64,000 nucleotides of DNA from an uncultured Megasphaera sp. (GTDB taxonomy: Bacteria > Bacillota > Negativicutes > Veillonellales > Megasphaeraceae), in NCBI GenBank assembly GCA_934193515.1, contig CAKPVJ010000001.1, positions 1 to 64,000 of the forward strand. The letters run 5' to 3'. Positions within the stretch are counted from its first letter, which is position 1. Each line of letters starts with the position of its first letter. Positions 26,364-35,176 of the stretch are shown in pieces. The notes under the pieces were generated by a model. That model was not told where the DNA came from. It searched no databases and saw only the letters and a program-made list of their open reading frames with translations. The position numbers were made by a program, and so were the translations under genes.

Positions 26364-27280
26364 AATGCCGCGGCTCCTTTAATACCTTCAACTTTATCTC
26401 GATTCGTCTGCGGCACTAATTTCGGCGCAACATCCGGTTTTGCATATGAGCCGGTATCAGACGATTTCAAAATAACCAATACTTCTTCCAATTTAGAGAA
26501 ATCCACGCTGGGACGAATAACAGCATATTTGACAAAATCATTGTCGTTTTGGTGAATGGACACAATCGTCCCCAGCGGCAGTCCTTTAGGATAAATAGAA
26601 CCAAAGCCGGACGTAACCAAGGTATCCCCTTCCAAAATATCCGCATCTTTGGCAATATTAACAAACTGCGGTTCCGTCGGAACATTGCCGTTGCCGCGGA
26701 CAACGGAAGAAACACGGGATTCCGGACGCTGTACAATCGCACCGATACTCGTGCGCGGATCTGTCAACAGCTGTACGCGTGCTGAATGCGGATAGACATC
26801 GCTGATAAATCCGACTACCCCGTTCGGCGTAATGACCGGCATATCTTTTTCTACACCTTCACCGCTGCCGACATCAATAATCATGGTGTTGCTCCACGTG
26901 CCATAGTCACGCGAAATAACAGAACCAGCCAATACTTTATATTGAGGATGCGAAGAGCGAAAATCCAGCAATTTGCGAAGCCGGTCATTTTCTGCTGCCA
27001 ATTCATCATAATCAACACTCTTGCTTTTTAATGCTGCATTTTCTTTTTCCAACGCTTCCCATTCAATTCGGTTTTTCAAGCTGACATCAATAATATGAAT
27101 ACCCGATGCCAGTGACCCTACGATATTGCTGGCACCGTATTCAAACGGAGAGGCTATCGTCTGCAGCGGCTTTGTAATGAAGGGCAGTGAATCACGCTGA
27201 CGCCATGCCCAGCCTACGACAGCTATTATAATGAATAATATAAGTACGAAGACAATGCTTCTTTTACCAAACGAAAACAA
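26360..27280 (-). CDS. mreC: Rod shape-determining protein MreC
   Basis: A 306-residue bitopic protein. A membrane anchor (about residues 9-26) is followed by a coiled coil (EALEKENAALKSKSVDYDEL, AAENDRLRKLLDFR) and the two beta domains with GSVISRDYGTWSNTMIIDVG and SSVVRGNGNV. It sits in the periplasm and stimulates PBP2-RodA. It lies 2 bases after mreB and overlaps mreD. Confidence 0.92.
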   Translation of the reverse strand: MFSFGKRSIVFVLILFIIIAVVGWAWRQRDSLPFITKPLQTIASPFEYGASNIVGSLASGIHIIDVSLKNRIEWEALEKENAALKSKSVDYDELAAENDRLRKLLDFRSSHPQYKVLAGSVISRDYGTWSNTMIIDVGSGEGVEKDMPVITPNGVVGFISDVYPHSARVQLLTDPRTSIGAIVQRPESRVSSVVRGNGNVPTEPQFVNIAKDADILEGDTLVTSGFGSIYPKGLPLGTIVSIHQNDNDFVKYAVIRPSVDFSKLEEVLVILKSSDTGSYAKPDVAPKLVPQTNRDKVEGIKGAAAL

Positions 27281-27282
27281 TT

Positions 27283-28323
27283 TTAAAATCTCCTCCTGTA
27301 AATACGCTGTGCCCCTTCAATCAATGCTGCTAATTTTTCACGTTCTGCCAAGGCCCTGCCGGCTCCTTTTGCTACGGCCAGTTCCGGTTCTGCAGCCAGG
27401 ATGACCGGTACGCCTAATTCCTGTGCAAAGAGCTGTTCCATGCCTTTTAGCTTGGCCCCGCTGCCCGTTAATACAATGCCATGTTCCATAATGTCAGCCG
27501 CTAATTCCGGCGGTGTTTCCCGCAAAACAGCTTTTACGACATCCAAAATTTTCATCAAAGGCCGACCAATGACATGATATAATTCACTGGCTTTGACTGC
27601 CATTTCTTTCTGCAGGCCATCATCCAGTCCGCGGCCTAAAAAATAGTATCCCCTATCTTCCAGCGGCAAAACGGCTGAACCATTTGTAATTTTCATTTCT
27701 TCAATCGTTACGTCATCCGTCACAATATCATACTGATACCGCAGATATTCCTTAATAGCGCCATTAAAATCCAAACTGCCCAAATGAATGGATTTGGAAA
27801 TCACAATACCGCCTAAAGATAAAATAGCTATGTTTGTCGTCCCGCCGCCAATATCAACAATCATGCTGCCGACAGGATCGTAAATCGGCATATTCACGCC
27901 GATAGCTGCTGCTGCTGCTGTTTCAATCAAGTACGCCTCTTTGGCTCCTGCCTGATAAATCGCTTCCATGACAGCCCGTTTTTCGACGTTTGAGGCGGCA
28001 GCCGGTACGCCTACCATAATCCGCAGCCGCTGTACACTGCGGACGCATTTGCTGAGAATATACCCCAGCATCGTCCGTGTTACGCCATAATCAGCAATAA
28101 CGCCCTTCTGCAGCGGCCGATGCAGTTTAACCGTTTCCGGAGATTTTGCCAGCAAATCTTCTGCTGCATTTCCCATAGCAATAATTTTTTTATTGCGTTC
28201 ATCTGTCGCCATAATAGACGGCTCAGACAGCACAATGCCGCGGCCTTCCACGAAAACCTGCGTCGTGCTGGTACCCAAATCAATCCCTATATTTTTAGTT
28301 AGAGGAGAAAAAATCGAACCCAT
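27283..28323 (-). CDS. mreB: Actin-like cell-shape protein MreB
   Basis: A 346-residue actin homologue with the phosphate-1 loop IGIDLGTSTTQVF near the N-terminus, the phosphate-2 segment MIVDIGGGTTNIAILSLGG, and the adenosine-binding GIVLTGSGAKLKGM. It forms membrane-bound filaments that direct wall synthesis. I chose ATG 28323 (MGSIFSPL) because AAAGGA lies 6 bases upstream; a longer frame to 28344 lacks a site. First gene of the operon mreB-mreC-mreD-mrdA-minD-like-rodA. Confidence 0.93.
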   Translation of the reverse strand: MGSIFSPLTKNIGIDLGTSTTQVFVEGRGIVLSEPSIMATDERNKKIIAMGNAAEDLLAKSPETVKLHRPLQKGVIADYGVTRTMLGYILSKCVRSVQRLRIMVGVPAAASNVEKRAVMEAIYQAGAKEAYLIETAAAAAIGVNMPIYDPVGSMIVDIGGGTTNIAILSLGGIVISKSIHLGSLDFNGAIKEYLRYQYDIVTDDVTIEEMKITNGSAVLPLEDRGYYFLGRGLDDGLQKEMAVKASELYHVIGRPLMKILDVVKAVLRETPPELAADIMEHGIVLTGSGAKLKGMEQLFAQELGVPVILAAEPELAVAKGAGRALAEREKLAALIEGAQRIYRRRF

Positions 28324-28361
28324 AACAAATCCTTTCCAATACACTATTTAATCATCTACAT

Positions 28362-28370
28362 ATTTTAGCA
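28362..28370 (-). promoter_or_regulatory. Extended -10 promoter element of the mre operon
   Basis: On the minus strand TGC-TAAAAT (28370-28362) lies about 40 bases upstream of mreB. No good -35 is visible at 17 bases. The surrounding GGTGTGCTAAAATA closely matches the atp operon promoter (52974-52987). Confidence 0.5.
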
Positions 28371-28465
28371 CACCAGCGTCATTTTCGCACTAGTATTTCA
28401 TTATTTTTTCACATGAATTCATAATTAATTTCTTGGCGAAAGCCTGTAGATTGCAATAAAAACAG

Positions 28466-28494
28466 TTGACGAACGTCTTTGTCCATGGTAATAT
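28466..28494 (+). promoter_or_regulatory. Promoter of tRNA-Ser
   Basis: TTGACG (28466-28471) and TAATAT (28489-28494) are separated by 17 bases, and TATAAT also overlaps at 28492-28497. The tRNA begins about 15 bases downstream. Confidence 0.7.
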
Positions 28495-28509
28495 AATTAA
28501 GTATCGTAT

Positions 28510-28598
28510 GGAGCGGTATCGAAGTGGTCATAACGGGGCTGACTCGAAATCAGTTAGGCCGTAAGGTCTCGTGGGTTCGAATCCCACCCGCTCCGCCA
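28510..28598 (+). tRNA. tRNA-Ser (anticodon CGA)
   Basis: Acceptor stem GGAGCGG pairs with CCGCTCC, discriminator G, and CCA is encoded. The anticodon stem CTGA/TCAG encloses the loop CTCGAAA, giving anticodon CGA (28545-28547), which reads UCG. A long variable arm (about 28556-28572) and the T-arm GTGGG-TTCGAAT-CCCAC are present, as expected for a class II serine tRNA of 89 bases. Confidence 0.97.
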
Positions 28599-28603
28599 AA
28601 AAT

Positions 28604-28637
28604 AAGCGTGCTACCAAATGGTGTAGTACGCTTTTTT
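28604..28637 (+). terminator. Terminator of the tRNA-Ser transcript
   Basis: AAGCGT-GCTAC...GTGTAG-TACGCTT folds with one bulge and is followed by TTTTTT. The exonuclease gene begins 40 bases later, so it may be read by read-through. Confidence 0.7.
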
Positions 28638-28677
28638 GATATCATCATACAGCAAGTATGTCAATGAGGAATGTATC

Positions 28678-29697
28678 ATGAAGTTTTATGCTATCAGTGC
28701 CGGTCGTAAAACCGGCATTTTCACAAAACGACGAGAATATACACAGTATACGGCTAATTTCAGCGGTGTTTGTGCCAAAGCTTTTGCAACCAAAGAAGAA
28801 GCAGCTACCTGGTTGGAGAGCAAGAAGCAGGCTGGACTTGTATCAACAAAGCCTGCGAAGTGTGCCGCGCAGCATCACTCAGCAGCCCAACGATATTATG
28901 CCGTCAGCAAGGGCCGTAAAACCGGCATTATCACGGATACGGCACTGTATTATGCCTATACGCAGAGGTATAAAGGAGCGCGCGCTAAAAGCTTTTCCAG
29001 TTATCACGCTGCCAAAGCTTGGCTGCAGCGTGAACAAAGCTATCAAACCCACACACTTCATCATGCTGCTCCCCGCATCCTTCATACTGCTCATCAAGGC
29101 GTTATGCTGCAGAAGCGTATCCATTTGTCTCGCGATGTCAAGGCCCATATCAACACGTTAGATGTTCGCCGGATATTGGCGCTGGATATTGAATTGACCG
29201 GGCTGCTGCCTACAGACGAAATTTTACAAGTGTCCATTGTAAATGGCCTGGGGCAAGTCGTTTATAACCACTATTTCTGTCCTCAAACAGTAACCTCTTG
29301 GGAGAAAACCGTTGATATTCACCATATTACGCCGTCTATGGTAGCAGACAAGCCTTCTTTTCAAACGGCTATTCCTGTATTGACACAATTATTTGCTGAA
29401 GCACAGTTAATCGTTGGCTACAGTACGATGCAGGACATCAGCAATCTTCACAAATACGGCGTACCGTTTCCTCATCAACCTATTTATTTGGATATCGGTG
29501 ATGCCTATTCTTTTGTCAATACAGACATACTGCATCCCCGCACGTATGCAAAATTAAAAACGTGTGCGGCTCATTACGGGTATATGGATACGGATTGGCA
29601 CAACAGTCTCGCCGATACCAAGGCGACATTGTATTGTTTTTATGCCATGTTAGACGATGCTGACGCACTGTTTCAGCTGATGAGCTTTGGCAAATAA
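28678..29697 (+). CDS. DEDDh exonuclease with two RNase H1-type hybrid-binding domains
   Basis: A 339-residue protein of unusual build. Residues 1-48 and 72-119 are two copies of the viroplasmin/RNase H1 N-terminal domain that binds RNA-DNA hybrids (FYAISAGRKTGIF...AKAFATKEEAATWL and YYAVSKGRKTGIIT...AKSFSSYHAAKAWL). Residues 165-339 form a DEDDh 3'-5' exonuclease: LALDIELTG (D170, E172), YSTMQDISNL (D253), and HNSLADT (H308, D313). It may degrade RNA or DNA at hybrids such as R-loops or Okazaki primers. I chose ATG 28678 because GAGGA lies 7 bases upstream. It follows the tRNA and ends at a shared terminator. Confidence 0.8.
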   Translation: MKFYAISAGRKTGIFTKRREYTQYTANFSGVCAKAFATKEEAATWLESKKQAGLVSTKPAKCAAQHHSAAQRYYAVSKGRKTGIITDTALYYAYTQRYKGARAKSFSSYHAAKAWLQREQSYQTHTLHHAAPRILHTAHQGVMLQKRIHLSRDVKAHINTLDVRRILALDIELTGLLPTDEILQVSIVNGLGQVVYNHYFCPQTVTSWEKTVDIHHITPSMVADKPSFQTAIPVLTQLFAEAQLIVGYSTMQDISNLHKYGVPFPHQPIYLDIGDAYSFVNTDILHPRTYAKLKTCAAHYGYMDTDWHNSLADTKATLYCFYAMLDDADALFQLMSFGK

Positions 29698-29726
29698 ACA
29701 CTCTGCTTATTTACAAAATAGTATAG

Positions 29727-29762
29727 GAAAAACCGCACCTTTCTTAAAAGATGCGGTTTTTC
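29727..29762. terminator. Bidirectional terminator between the exonuclease gene and crt
   Basis: AAAAACCGCA (29728-29737) pairs with TGCGGTTTTT (29752-29761) around a 14-base loop. A-runs and T-runs on both sides suit the convergent plus-strand exonuclease gene and minus-strand crt. Confidence 0.85.
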
Positions 29763-29788
29763 TGTATAATCTTAGTTTAAGGGGAAAC

Positions 29789-30571
29789 TTATTTACCTTC
29801 AAATGTCGGTTTACGTTTTTCAATGAAAGCTTTCATGCCTTCTTTTTGGTCTGCTGTTGCAAAGCAAAGGCCAAATACTTCTGCTTCGTAAGAAATACCC
29901 GTTACGACGTCGCAGTTAATGCCGCGGTTGATAGCTGCTTTAGCGAGCTGTACAGCAACCGGAGCTTTTTTCGTAATGGTCTTAGCTAATTTCATAACAG
30001 CATCCATCAATTCAGCCTGTGGAACTACTTTATTAACCAAGCCGATACGAAGAGCTTCCTGTGCATCGATGATATTAGCCGTATAAATCAATTCTTTGGC
30101 ATGACCACGGCCAACAACACGAGTCAAGCGCTGTGTACCGCCAAAGCCCGGTGTAATGCCGAGGCCGACTTCAGGCTGACCAAATTTAGCATTTTCAGAA
30201 GCATAGCGAATATCGCAGGCGCAAGCCAATTCGCAGCCGCCGCCTAATGCGAAGCCGTTAACTGCAGCAATAACCGGCTGCGGCAGATTTTCGATTTCTG
30301 TGAAGATGTTCTGACCTACCTGGCCCCATACGCGGCCTTCAACAGCATTCTTAGTAGACATTTCAACAATGTCAGCGCCAGCAACGAACGATTTTTCACC
30401 TGCACCTGTAATGATAACTACCTGAACAGCTTTATCTACAGCGATTTTTTCTACAACATCTTTTAATTCTGTCAATGTTGCCAAATTCAATGCATTTAAA
30501 GCTTTCGGACGATTAATAGCAATCGTTGCAATACCATTTTCTACTGTATAGTTAATGTTTTCGTATGCCAT
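29789..30571 (-). CDS. crt: Crotonase / short-chain enoyl-CoA hydratase
   Basis: A 260-residue crotonase-superfamily protein. The oxyanion-hole segment KSFVAGADIVEM and the catalytic glutamates in GGGCELACACD (E114) and GQPEVGLGITPGFGGT (E134) mark a true hydratase. It converts 3-hydroxybutyryl-CoA to crotonyl-CoA, a step in butyrate and longer-chain acid formation in anaerobes. hbd lies directly upstream on the same strand, which supports the pathway assignment. A good AGGAGG precedes ATG 30571. Confidence 0.9.
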   Translation of the reverse strand: MAYENINYTVENGIATIAINRPKALNALNLATLTELKDVVEKIAVDKAVQVVIITGAGEKSFVAGADIVEMSTKNAVEGRVWGQVGQNIFTEIENLPQPVIAAVNGFALGGGCELACACDIRYASENAKFGQPEVGLGITPGFGGTQRLTRVVGRGHAKELIYTANIIDAQEALRIGLVNKVVPQAELMDAVMKLAKTITKKAPVAVQLAKAAINRGINCDVVTGISYEAEVFGLCFATADQKEGMKAFIEKRKPTFEGK

Positions 30572-30692
30572 GATAATAGCCTCCTAATTTGGACAATATT
30601 TGTAGTATGTTTGGACACCATGCTTGTGCTTTATGACAAACAGGGGCGTGATTTCTCACGCCCACTGCCTGCGGAGCACATTTTGCTCAATA

Positions 30693-31553
30693 TTATTTTG
30701 TATAATCGTAGAAGCCTTTACCTGTCTTGCGGCCGAGATAGCCAGCGTTAACATATTTTTTGAGGAGTGGGCATGGACGATATTTCGGATCGCCGAAGCC
30801 TTCATAAAGAACTTCCATGATATGAAGAACAACGTCATTACCAATCAAATCGCTCAAAGCCAATGGGCCCATTGGGTGATTGAAGCCCAGTTTGCAAACG
30901 GTATCGATGTCTTCTTTGGAAGCAACGCCTTCCATCAAAGCCTGGATAGCTTCGTTGATCATCGGGATAACGACACGGTTGCCAACGAAACCTGGGAAGT
31001 CAGCAACTTTAACAGGGGATTTGCCCAATTCAGTAGCTGCTTCTTGAACTTTATGGAATGTATCGTCAGATGTAGCGATGCCTTCAATGATTTCGATCAA
31101 TTTCATAACCGGAGCAGGATTGAAGAAATGCATGCCGATAACCTTGTCCGGACGTTTAGTAGCTGCACCAATCTGTGTAATAGCCAAGGAAGATGTGTTA
31201 CTTGCCAAAACAGTGTGTTCCGGGCAAAGTTCATCTAATTCCTGGAAAATAGCGGATTTGATTTTCAAGTTTTCAACAGCTGCTTCAACAACGAGGTCGA
31301 TGTCTGCCATATTTTCTTTCGTACGTGTTACGAAGCCGGAAATACGAGTCATTGCTGCGTCTTTGTCTTCCTGCGTCATTTTTCCTTTAGCAACCAATTT
31401 TGTTAAGGATTTATCAATTTTAGCTTTACCGCCAGCAACGAATTCATCTTTAATATCGTTCAAAACAACTTCGCAGCCGTGTGTAGCAAAGACCTGAGCA
31501 ATACCGGAACCCATTGTACCTGCACCAATTACCATTACTTTTTTACAAAACAT
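30693..31553 (-). CDS. hbd: 3-hydroxybutyryl-CoA dehydrogenase
   Basis: A 286-residue enzyme with the NAD-binding Rossmann motif [18 protein letters not shown] at residues 6-23, the catalytic histidine region [18 protein letters not shown], and the C-terminal [17 protein letters not shown] and [11 protein letters not shown]. It reduces acetoacetyl-CoA to 3-hydroxybutyryl-CoA before crt. I chose ATG 31553 because AAGGAGGAG lies 6 bases upstream. It is 121 bases before crt; a GC-rich hairpin (30644-30663) in that gap lacks a T-run and may be a stability element rather than a stop. No thiolase or butyryl-CoA dehydrogenase gene is nearby. Confidence 0.93.
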   Translation of the reverse strand: MFCKKVMVIGAGTMGSGIAQVFATHGCEVVLNDIKDEFVAGGKAKIDKSLTKLVAKGKMTQEDKDAAMTRISGFVTRTKENMADIDLVVEAAVENLKIKSAIFQELDELCPEHTVLASNTSSLAITQIGAATKRPDKVIGMHFFNPAPVMKLIEIIEGIATSDDTFHKVQEAATELGKSPVKVADFPGFVGNRVVIPMINEAIQALMEGVASKEDIDTVCKLGFNHPMGPLALSDLIGNDVVLHIMEVLYEGFGDPKYRPCPLLKKYVNAGYLGRKTGKGFYDYTK

Positions 31554-31832
31554 AGTTAACTCCTCCTTAATCAGCGTGATTTTTTTCACGTTATCTTTTT
31601 TGAAAGCCTCACACTGTTTCAAATAAGATGCACTGCTTACATTCATAAGTATAACACTTTCTACAAAAAAATCTACTAAAAAGAGCTATTATTTTTAAAA
31701 ATCTTCATATTTTGTATGCTTTTTACGCTATGATACGGCAAGTCAAATGCAGCTTTAGCATTATTTGATATAAATACCGCATCATAGTACGTTCTATCAT
31801 GAACTTTTAGCATGCACTACGTGAAATTGTAC

Positions 31833-33362
31833 TTATATACTTGTTGCAATTCCTGCATTCAACGCTTTTAGTATGATATTTCTCTTTTTATATAGTTCAC
31901 GATATAACATGACGCGGTCTTGATGGGGCTGATACGTATCTTTGACCGTTAACTGCCGCTGCAGCGCCTGTTTTAAATCCGTTATATCCCCTACGCTGTA
32001 TGCAGCCACAATGCAATTCGTCGGCACGGCTCCCCCGGCTACCTGCAAGGTAACGACCTGGGTATTCAGCATATCGGCTTTAATTTGATTCCACAAGGCA
32101 TCATGGCTGCCGCCTTCCGTAATCGTCAGCTGCGTTAAATCAATGCCGGCATGCCGATAGCGGTCGGTAATTTCTATATAATCATAGCCGATACCTTCTA
32201 AGACACAACGCCACATCGCTCCCTGATCCGAATCCAGCGTCAGGCCGGTAAAGGTCCCTCTGACATGAGGAAATTCGCCATTGCCTCCAGTCAAATACGG
32301 AATAAACATCGCTCCGTCACAGCCGGCAGGATGACGGGAAGCTAATTCATCTAATGTACTGTAATAGGCATCTTCTTCATGACGGCTGATGCTGTCTTTG
32401 AACCAGCGCAGTGCCAGTCCGCCAGTGCGTACCATGCCCCAATAAAAATACGTGCCGGGCAGCGTACCGGAATTAAAAATCAAACCGCTTCCTGGAACAG
32501 AAAGTTCTGGAATAATGCCGTCAGTCGCTGCACAGAACATGGCACACGTGCCGGCTACATCAACAGCACGTCCTGCTTCCAAAATGCCGCTGCCCATCAT
32601 AGATTCCATCGTATCGCCGGCGCCGGCACAAATAGGAATGCCTGCGGGGAAACCAGTTTCCAACGCGTCTTCTTCACGCAGCGTGCCAATGATATCCCAA
32701 GGCTTGACGATTTTTGGCATGTACGCTGTATCGATTCCCAATATGCGCAGCTGTTCGTCAGACCAATGTTTTTCTACTACATGGTACCCCAGCCCCCAAC
32801 CGGACATCATGCCCCAGTCAATAAAAGCATCGGTACCGGACAAACCAGCCAAATGCATCAAGACATATGGGCAGTTATGAACAAACTTTACGCCTTTTTC
32901 CTTCCACGCCGGAATATGTTTCATAAACCAGCGGGCAAACATAGCTGGAAACATGACATTGGGTTCAGCATTGCCCGTTTCTTTGGCCCAAATTTCATAG
33001 TGTTTATCTTTTAATGCCTGTACATCTTCTGCTGTACGGCTGTCTAAGTAATTGATATACGGCGTAATGGCATTTCCCTGCGCATCAATCCCGGCAATGC
33101 CGCAAATAATGCCGTCCCCCATAATGGCTCGTACTGCATGGACATCCAGCCCCTTTTCCCGCATTTGCCGGCTGCATGAAGCCATACATTGTTTGATAAG
33201 GCGATAGTATTCATCGATATCCATCTGCACCCATCCCGGATGCGGATAGTATAATGTTGTTTTGGCCGTATCCATAGCGACACACTGCAGTGTGTCATCA
33301 TATACGGCTACCTTTACACTTTGTGTTCCTGCATCAAATCCCAAATAATATTTTCTTTCCAT
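31833..33362 (-). CDS. FGGY-family carbohydrate (probably pentulose) kinase
   Basis: A 509-residue kinase of the FGGY family. The N-terminal phosphate loop is YYLGFDAGTQSVKVAVYD, and PICAGAGDTMESMMGSG is the second nucleotide site with the GxGD motif that normally follows the catalytic region. It resembles xylulokinase/ribulokinase-like proteins, but the sugar is not certain. I chose ATG 33362. It lies 30 bases after a terminator that forms the expression platform of an FMN riboswitch, so its expression should fall when FMN is plentiful. A kinase making ribulose 5-phosphate, the precursor used by RibB, would fit that control; this link is inference. It seems monocistronic. Confidence 0.8.
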   Translation of the reverse strand: MERKYYLGFDAGTQSVKVAVYDDTLQCVAMDTAKTTLYYPHPGWVQMDIDEYYRLIKQCMASCSRQMREKGLDVHAVRAIMGDGIICGIAGIDAQGNAITPYINYLDSRTAEDVQALKDKHYEIWAKETGNAEPNVMFPAMFARWFMKHIPAWKEKGVKFVHNCPYVLMHLAGLSGTDAFIDWGMMSGWGLGYHVVEKHWSDEQLRILGIDTAYMPKIVKPWDIIGTLREEDALETGFPAGIPICAGAGDTMESMMGSGILEAGRAVDVAGTCAMFCAATDGIIPELSVPGSGLIFNSGTLPGTYFYWGMVRTGGLALRWFKDSISRHEEDAYYSTLDELASRHPAGCDGAMFIPYLTGGNGEFPHVRGTFTGLTLDSDQGAMWRCVLEGIGYDYIEITDRYRHAGIDLTQLTITEGGSHDALWNQIKADMLNTQVVTLQVAGGAVPTNCIVAAYSVGDITDLKQALQRQLTVKDTYQPHQDRVMLYRELYKKRNIILKALNAGIATSI

Positions 33363-33390
33363 TCTTGTACCTGCCTTTCCATCCTGCGGC

Positions 33391-33419
33391 ACAAAAAAAG
33401 ACTGGCACGCCAGTCTTTT
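33391..33419 (-). terminator. Terminator of the FMN riboswitch expression platform
   Basis: On the minus strand AAGACTGGC-GT-GCCAGTCTT is followed by seven T. The GTCTTTT arm can instead pair with AAAAGAC at the 3' end of the aptamer (33461-33467), giving an antiterminator when FMN is absent. Confidence 0.8.
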
Positions 33420-33460
33420 ATTCATGAGAAATACACGGCAAACCAAGTTCCCGTGCTTGC

Positions 33461-33589
33461 GTCTTTTCCCATCCAGACTATACTGTCGGTCTCGGAATTA
33501 CACCGAGTCAGCTCCCAAAGGAGGTTGCGGACTATTACCACCGGTCAGGAATACGAAAGGATTCTCCTTTCTCACCATGCCTCAAAGAC
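33461..33589 (-). promoter_or_regulatory. FMN riboswitch (RFN element)
   Basis: Read on the minus strand, the conserved parts of the RFN element are in order: P1 strand GTCTTT, GACCGGTGGTAATAGTCCGC, GGAGCTGACTCGGTGTAATT, CCGAGACCGACAGTATAGTC, TGGATGGGA, and closing P1 strand AAAAGAC. It ends 98 bases upstream of the FGGY kinase start, with the terminator between them. RFN elements normally act on riboflavin synthesis or transport genes, so this target is unusual. Confidence 0.95.
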
Positions 33590-33618
33590 TAACTTTAATA
33601 TGTAATTTATACATATAT

Positions 33619-33647
33619 ATCATACTCCACTGATATATAAAAAACAA
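33619..33647 (-). promoter_or_regulatory. Promoter of the FMN riboswitch transcript
   Basis: On the minus strand TTGTTT (33647-33642) and TATGAT (33624-33619) are spaced by 17 bases. The -35 overlaps the T-run of the terminator of the upstream gene (33644-33681). Confidence 0.6.
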
Positions 33648-33681
33648 GTGTGTTCCCTCTATAAAATAAGAACACACTTGT
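33644..33681 (-). terminator. Terminator of the comEA-to-mscL region operon
   Basis: ACAAGTGTGTTC (33644-33655) pairs perfectly with GAACACACTTGT (33670-33681) and is followed on the minus strand by a T-run. It closes the long minus-strand run of genes that ends at 33695. Confidence 0.85.
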
Positions 33682-33694
33682 TTTGTCATACTAT

Positions 33695-34261
33695 TTAACT
33701 ACGGCATCCTTTTACCATGCCGCCCAGTTTATCCATTAACCCGGTTGTCGATTTATCCGGCTTGGGAAATCGCTGCAGTGTCGTCATCGCTTCGACGTAA
33801 CACAAATACGCATCCATAGCCGTTTCTGTTTTCATCAGCATATCCCGATTGATATGTTCAATCAGCGATACATCATGTTGTTCAAACCGGCCGATTATTT
33901 CATACAGTTCCGTAAAATCCTGCGTCCGTTTGGTATAGGTGCAGAAAAAACAATAGCCCAATACGGCATCACATTTTTCTTTCAAGTTTGCCATCGATAC
34001 ATGCTGGTATTCTTGGTAATCCTGCTGCAGCCGATGCAGCCAATTGTCCAGCACACCTTCAAAAAAAGCAAATAAGGAAAGAAGCGCCACGCGCTGATAC
34101 CGCCGGCATAAATACGCTCCCTTCGCTGTATTCTTTTCTTCATGCATGCGGGCCCGTTTTTTTAACGCGCAATAATCTTTCCATAATTCTTCATAAATGG
34201 AAGCATGGAGCATATCAATATCACCATTTTTAAAAATAGTAACATCTATTTTTGATTTCAT
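33695..34261 (-). CDS. Unknown helical protein
   Basis: A 188-residue soluble protein that I do not recognise. It appears mostly alpha-helical, with RRYQRVALLSLFAFFEGVLD (about residues 53-72) loosely resembling the conserved Arg/Phe-Glu helix of HEPN-like proteins. A cysteine pair and a Gly-rich end (LMDKLGGMVKGCRS) are present. No signal peptide or membrane helix. It is the last gene before the terminator, behind mscL (31 bases apart), so it may simply be co-transcribed with it. Confidence 0.5.
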   Translation of the reverse strand: MKSKIDVTIFKNGDIDMLHASIYEELWKDYCALKKRARMHEEKNTAKGAYLCRRYQRVALLSLFAFFEGVLDNWLHRLQQDYQEYQHVSMANLKEKCDAVLGYCFFCTYTKRTQDFTELYEIIGRFEQHDVSLIEHINRDMLMKTETAMDAYLCYVEAMTTLQRFPKPDKSTTGLMDKLGGMVKGCRS

Positions 34262-34292
34262 AATATGTTTCTTGCTGCCTTCTTTCTATATA

Positions 34293-34739
34293 TCATTTAT
34301 CCGTCAATGTACTGGTACAATGCGGACACCGTGTAGCATCATCCGCTATCGGCATGCGGCAGTACGGACAAAGTCTGGGTTCCGGTGCTGTTTCTTTTTT
34401 AGGAAACAGCCGATTAAGCTGTTTAATAACAATAAAAATAGCAAAGGCAATAATTAAAAATTCAATCACCGTATTTAAAAACAGCCCATACGCGATAACA
34501 GGCACGCCCTGCGCCTGTGCTTCAGCCAGCGATGCCGGATGCTGCGTCGTACTCAACGCAATAAAGAAATTGGAAAAATCAATGCCGCCAATCAATACGC
34601 CTAATGGCGGCATAATAATATTGTTTACCAGCGAGCTGACAATTTTCCCAAAGGCGGCCCCAATAACAACACCAACAGCCATATCAATGACATTGCCGCG
34701 CATGGCAAAATTTTTAAATTCTTCAAAAAAGGACTTCAT
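34293..34739 (-). CDS. mscL: Large-conductance mechanosensitive channel MscL
   Basis: A 148-residue protein. The N-terminal amphipathic helix [20 protein letters not shown] leads into TM1 ([20 protein letters not shown]), the periplasmic loop, and TM2 ([20 protein letters not shown]). A C-terminal zinc-ribbon-like tail with CPYC and CPHC follows, seen in some Firmicute MscL proteins. It opens under membrane tension to release solutes on osmotic downshock. It forms an operon with the YerC-like gene upstream. Confidence 0.93.
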   Translation of the reverse strand: MKSFFEEFKNFAMRGNVIDMAVGVVIGAAFGKIVSSLVNNIIMPPLGVLIGGIDFSNFFIALSTTQHPASLAEAQAQGVPVIAYGLFLNTVIEFLIIAFAIFIVIKQLNRLFPKKETAPEPRLCPYCRMPIADDATRCPHCTSTLTDK

Positions 34740-34754
34740 CCCACCATATCTCCT

Positions 34755-35087
34755 TTATTTTTTCTTCGGGCTGATTTTTAATAAATCCGGGTCCTTCGCT
34801 GCCATTCGGTCCAAGATTTTACCGTAGCCGCCGCTGCCATACATCAAGCAGCGTTTGATGCGGCTGATAGTAGCCGTACTTGCCCCTGTTTTCTTGACAA
34901 TATCTTCGTAAATATCCCCGGCTTTCAGCATACGTGCTACTTCCAGCCGAGCCGCAATGGCTTTCATTTCCTGAATCGTACATATATCTTCAAAGAACTC
35001 GTAGCATTCCTCTAAATTCTGTAACTCCAAAATAGCTGCAAAGAGCTGGTCATGAAGGTGGTCCTTCAATTTTTCGTTTGCACTCAT
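34755..35087 (-). CDS. YerC/YecD-type TrpR-related DNA-binding protein
   Basis: A 110-residue protein with a TrpR-like helix-turn-helix: CTIQEMKAIAARLEVARMLK followed by YEDIVKKTGASTATISRIKR. Members of the YerC family are small regulators of uncertain target. The C-terminal LMYGSGGYGKILDRM is shared with YerC. It lies 90 bases behind polC and just before mscL, all on the minus strand. Confidence 0.85.
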   Translation of the reverse strand: MSANEKLKDHLHDQLFAAILELQNLEECYEFFEDICTIQEMKAIAARLEVARMLKAGDIYEDIVKKTGASTATISRIKRCLMYGSGGYGKILDRMAAKDPDLLKISPKKK

Positions 35088-35176
35088 CAGCTGCTCAACT
35101 CCTTTTCACTTTTATCCTTTAGCGTATAAAACATACTTGTATTATATGACAGATTAAAAAGAATGTCGATAGGCAT

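Noticed and set aside
30644..30663. Terminator between hbd and crt
   Set aside because: The GGGCGTG/CACGCCC stem has no T-run on the minus strand, so it is more likely a stability or processing hairpin.
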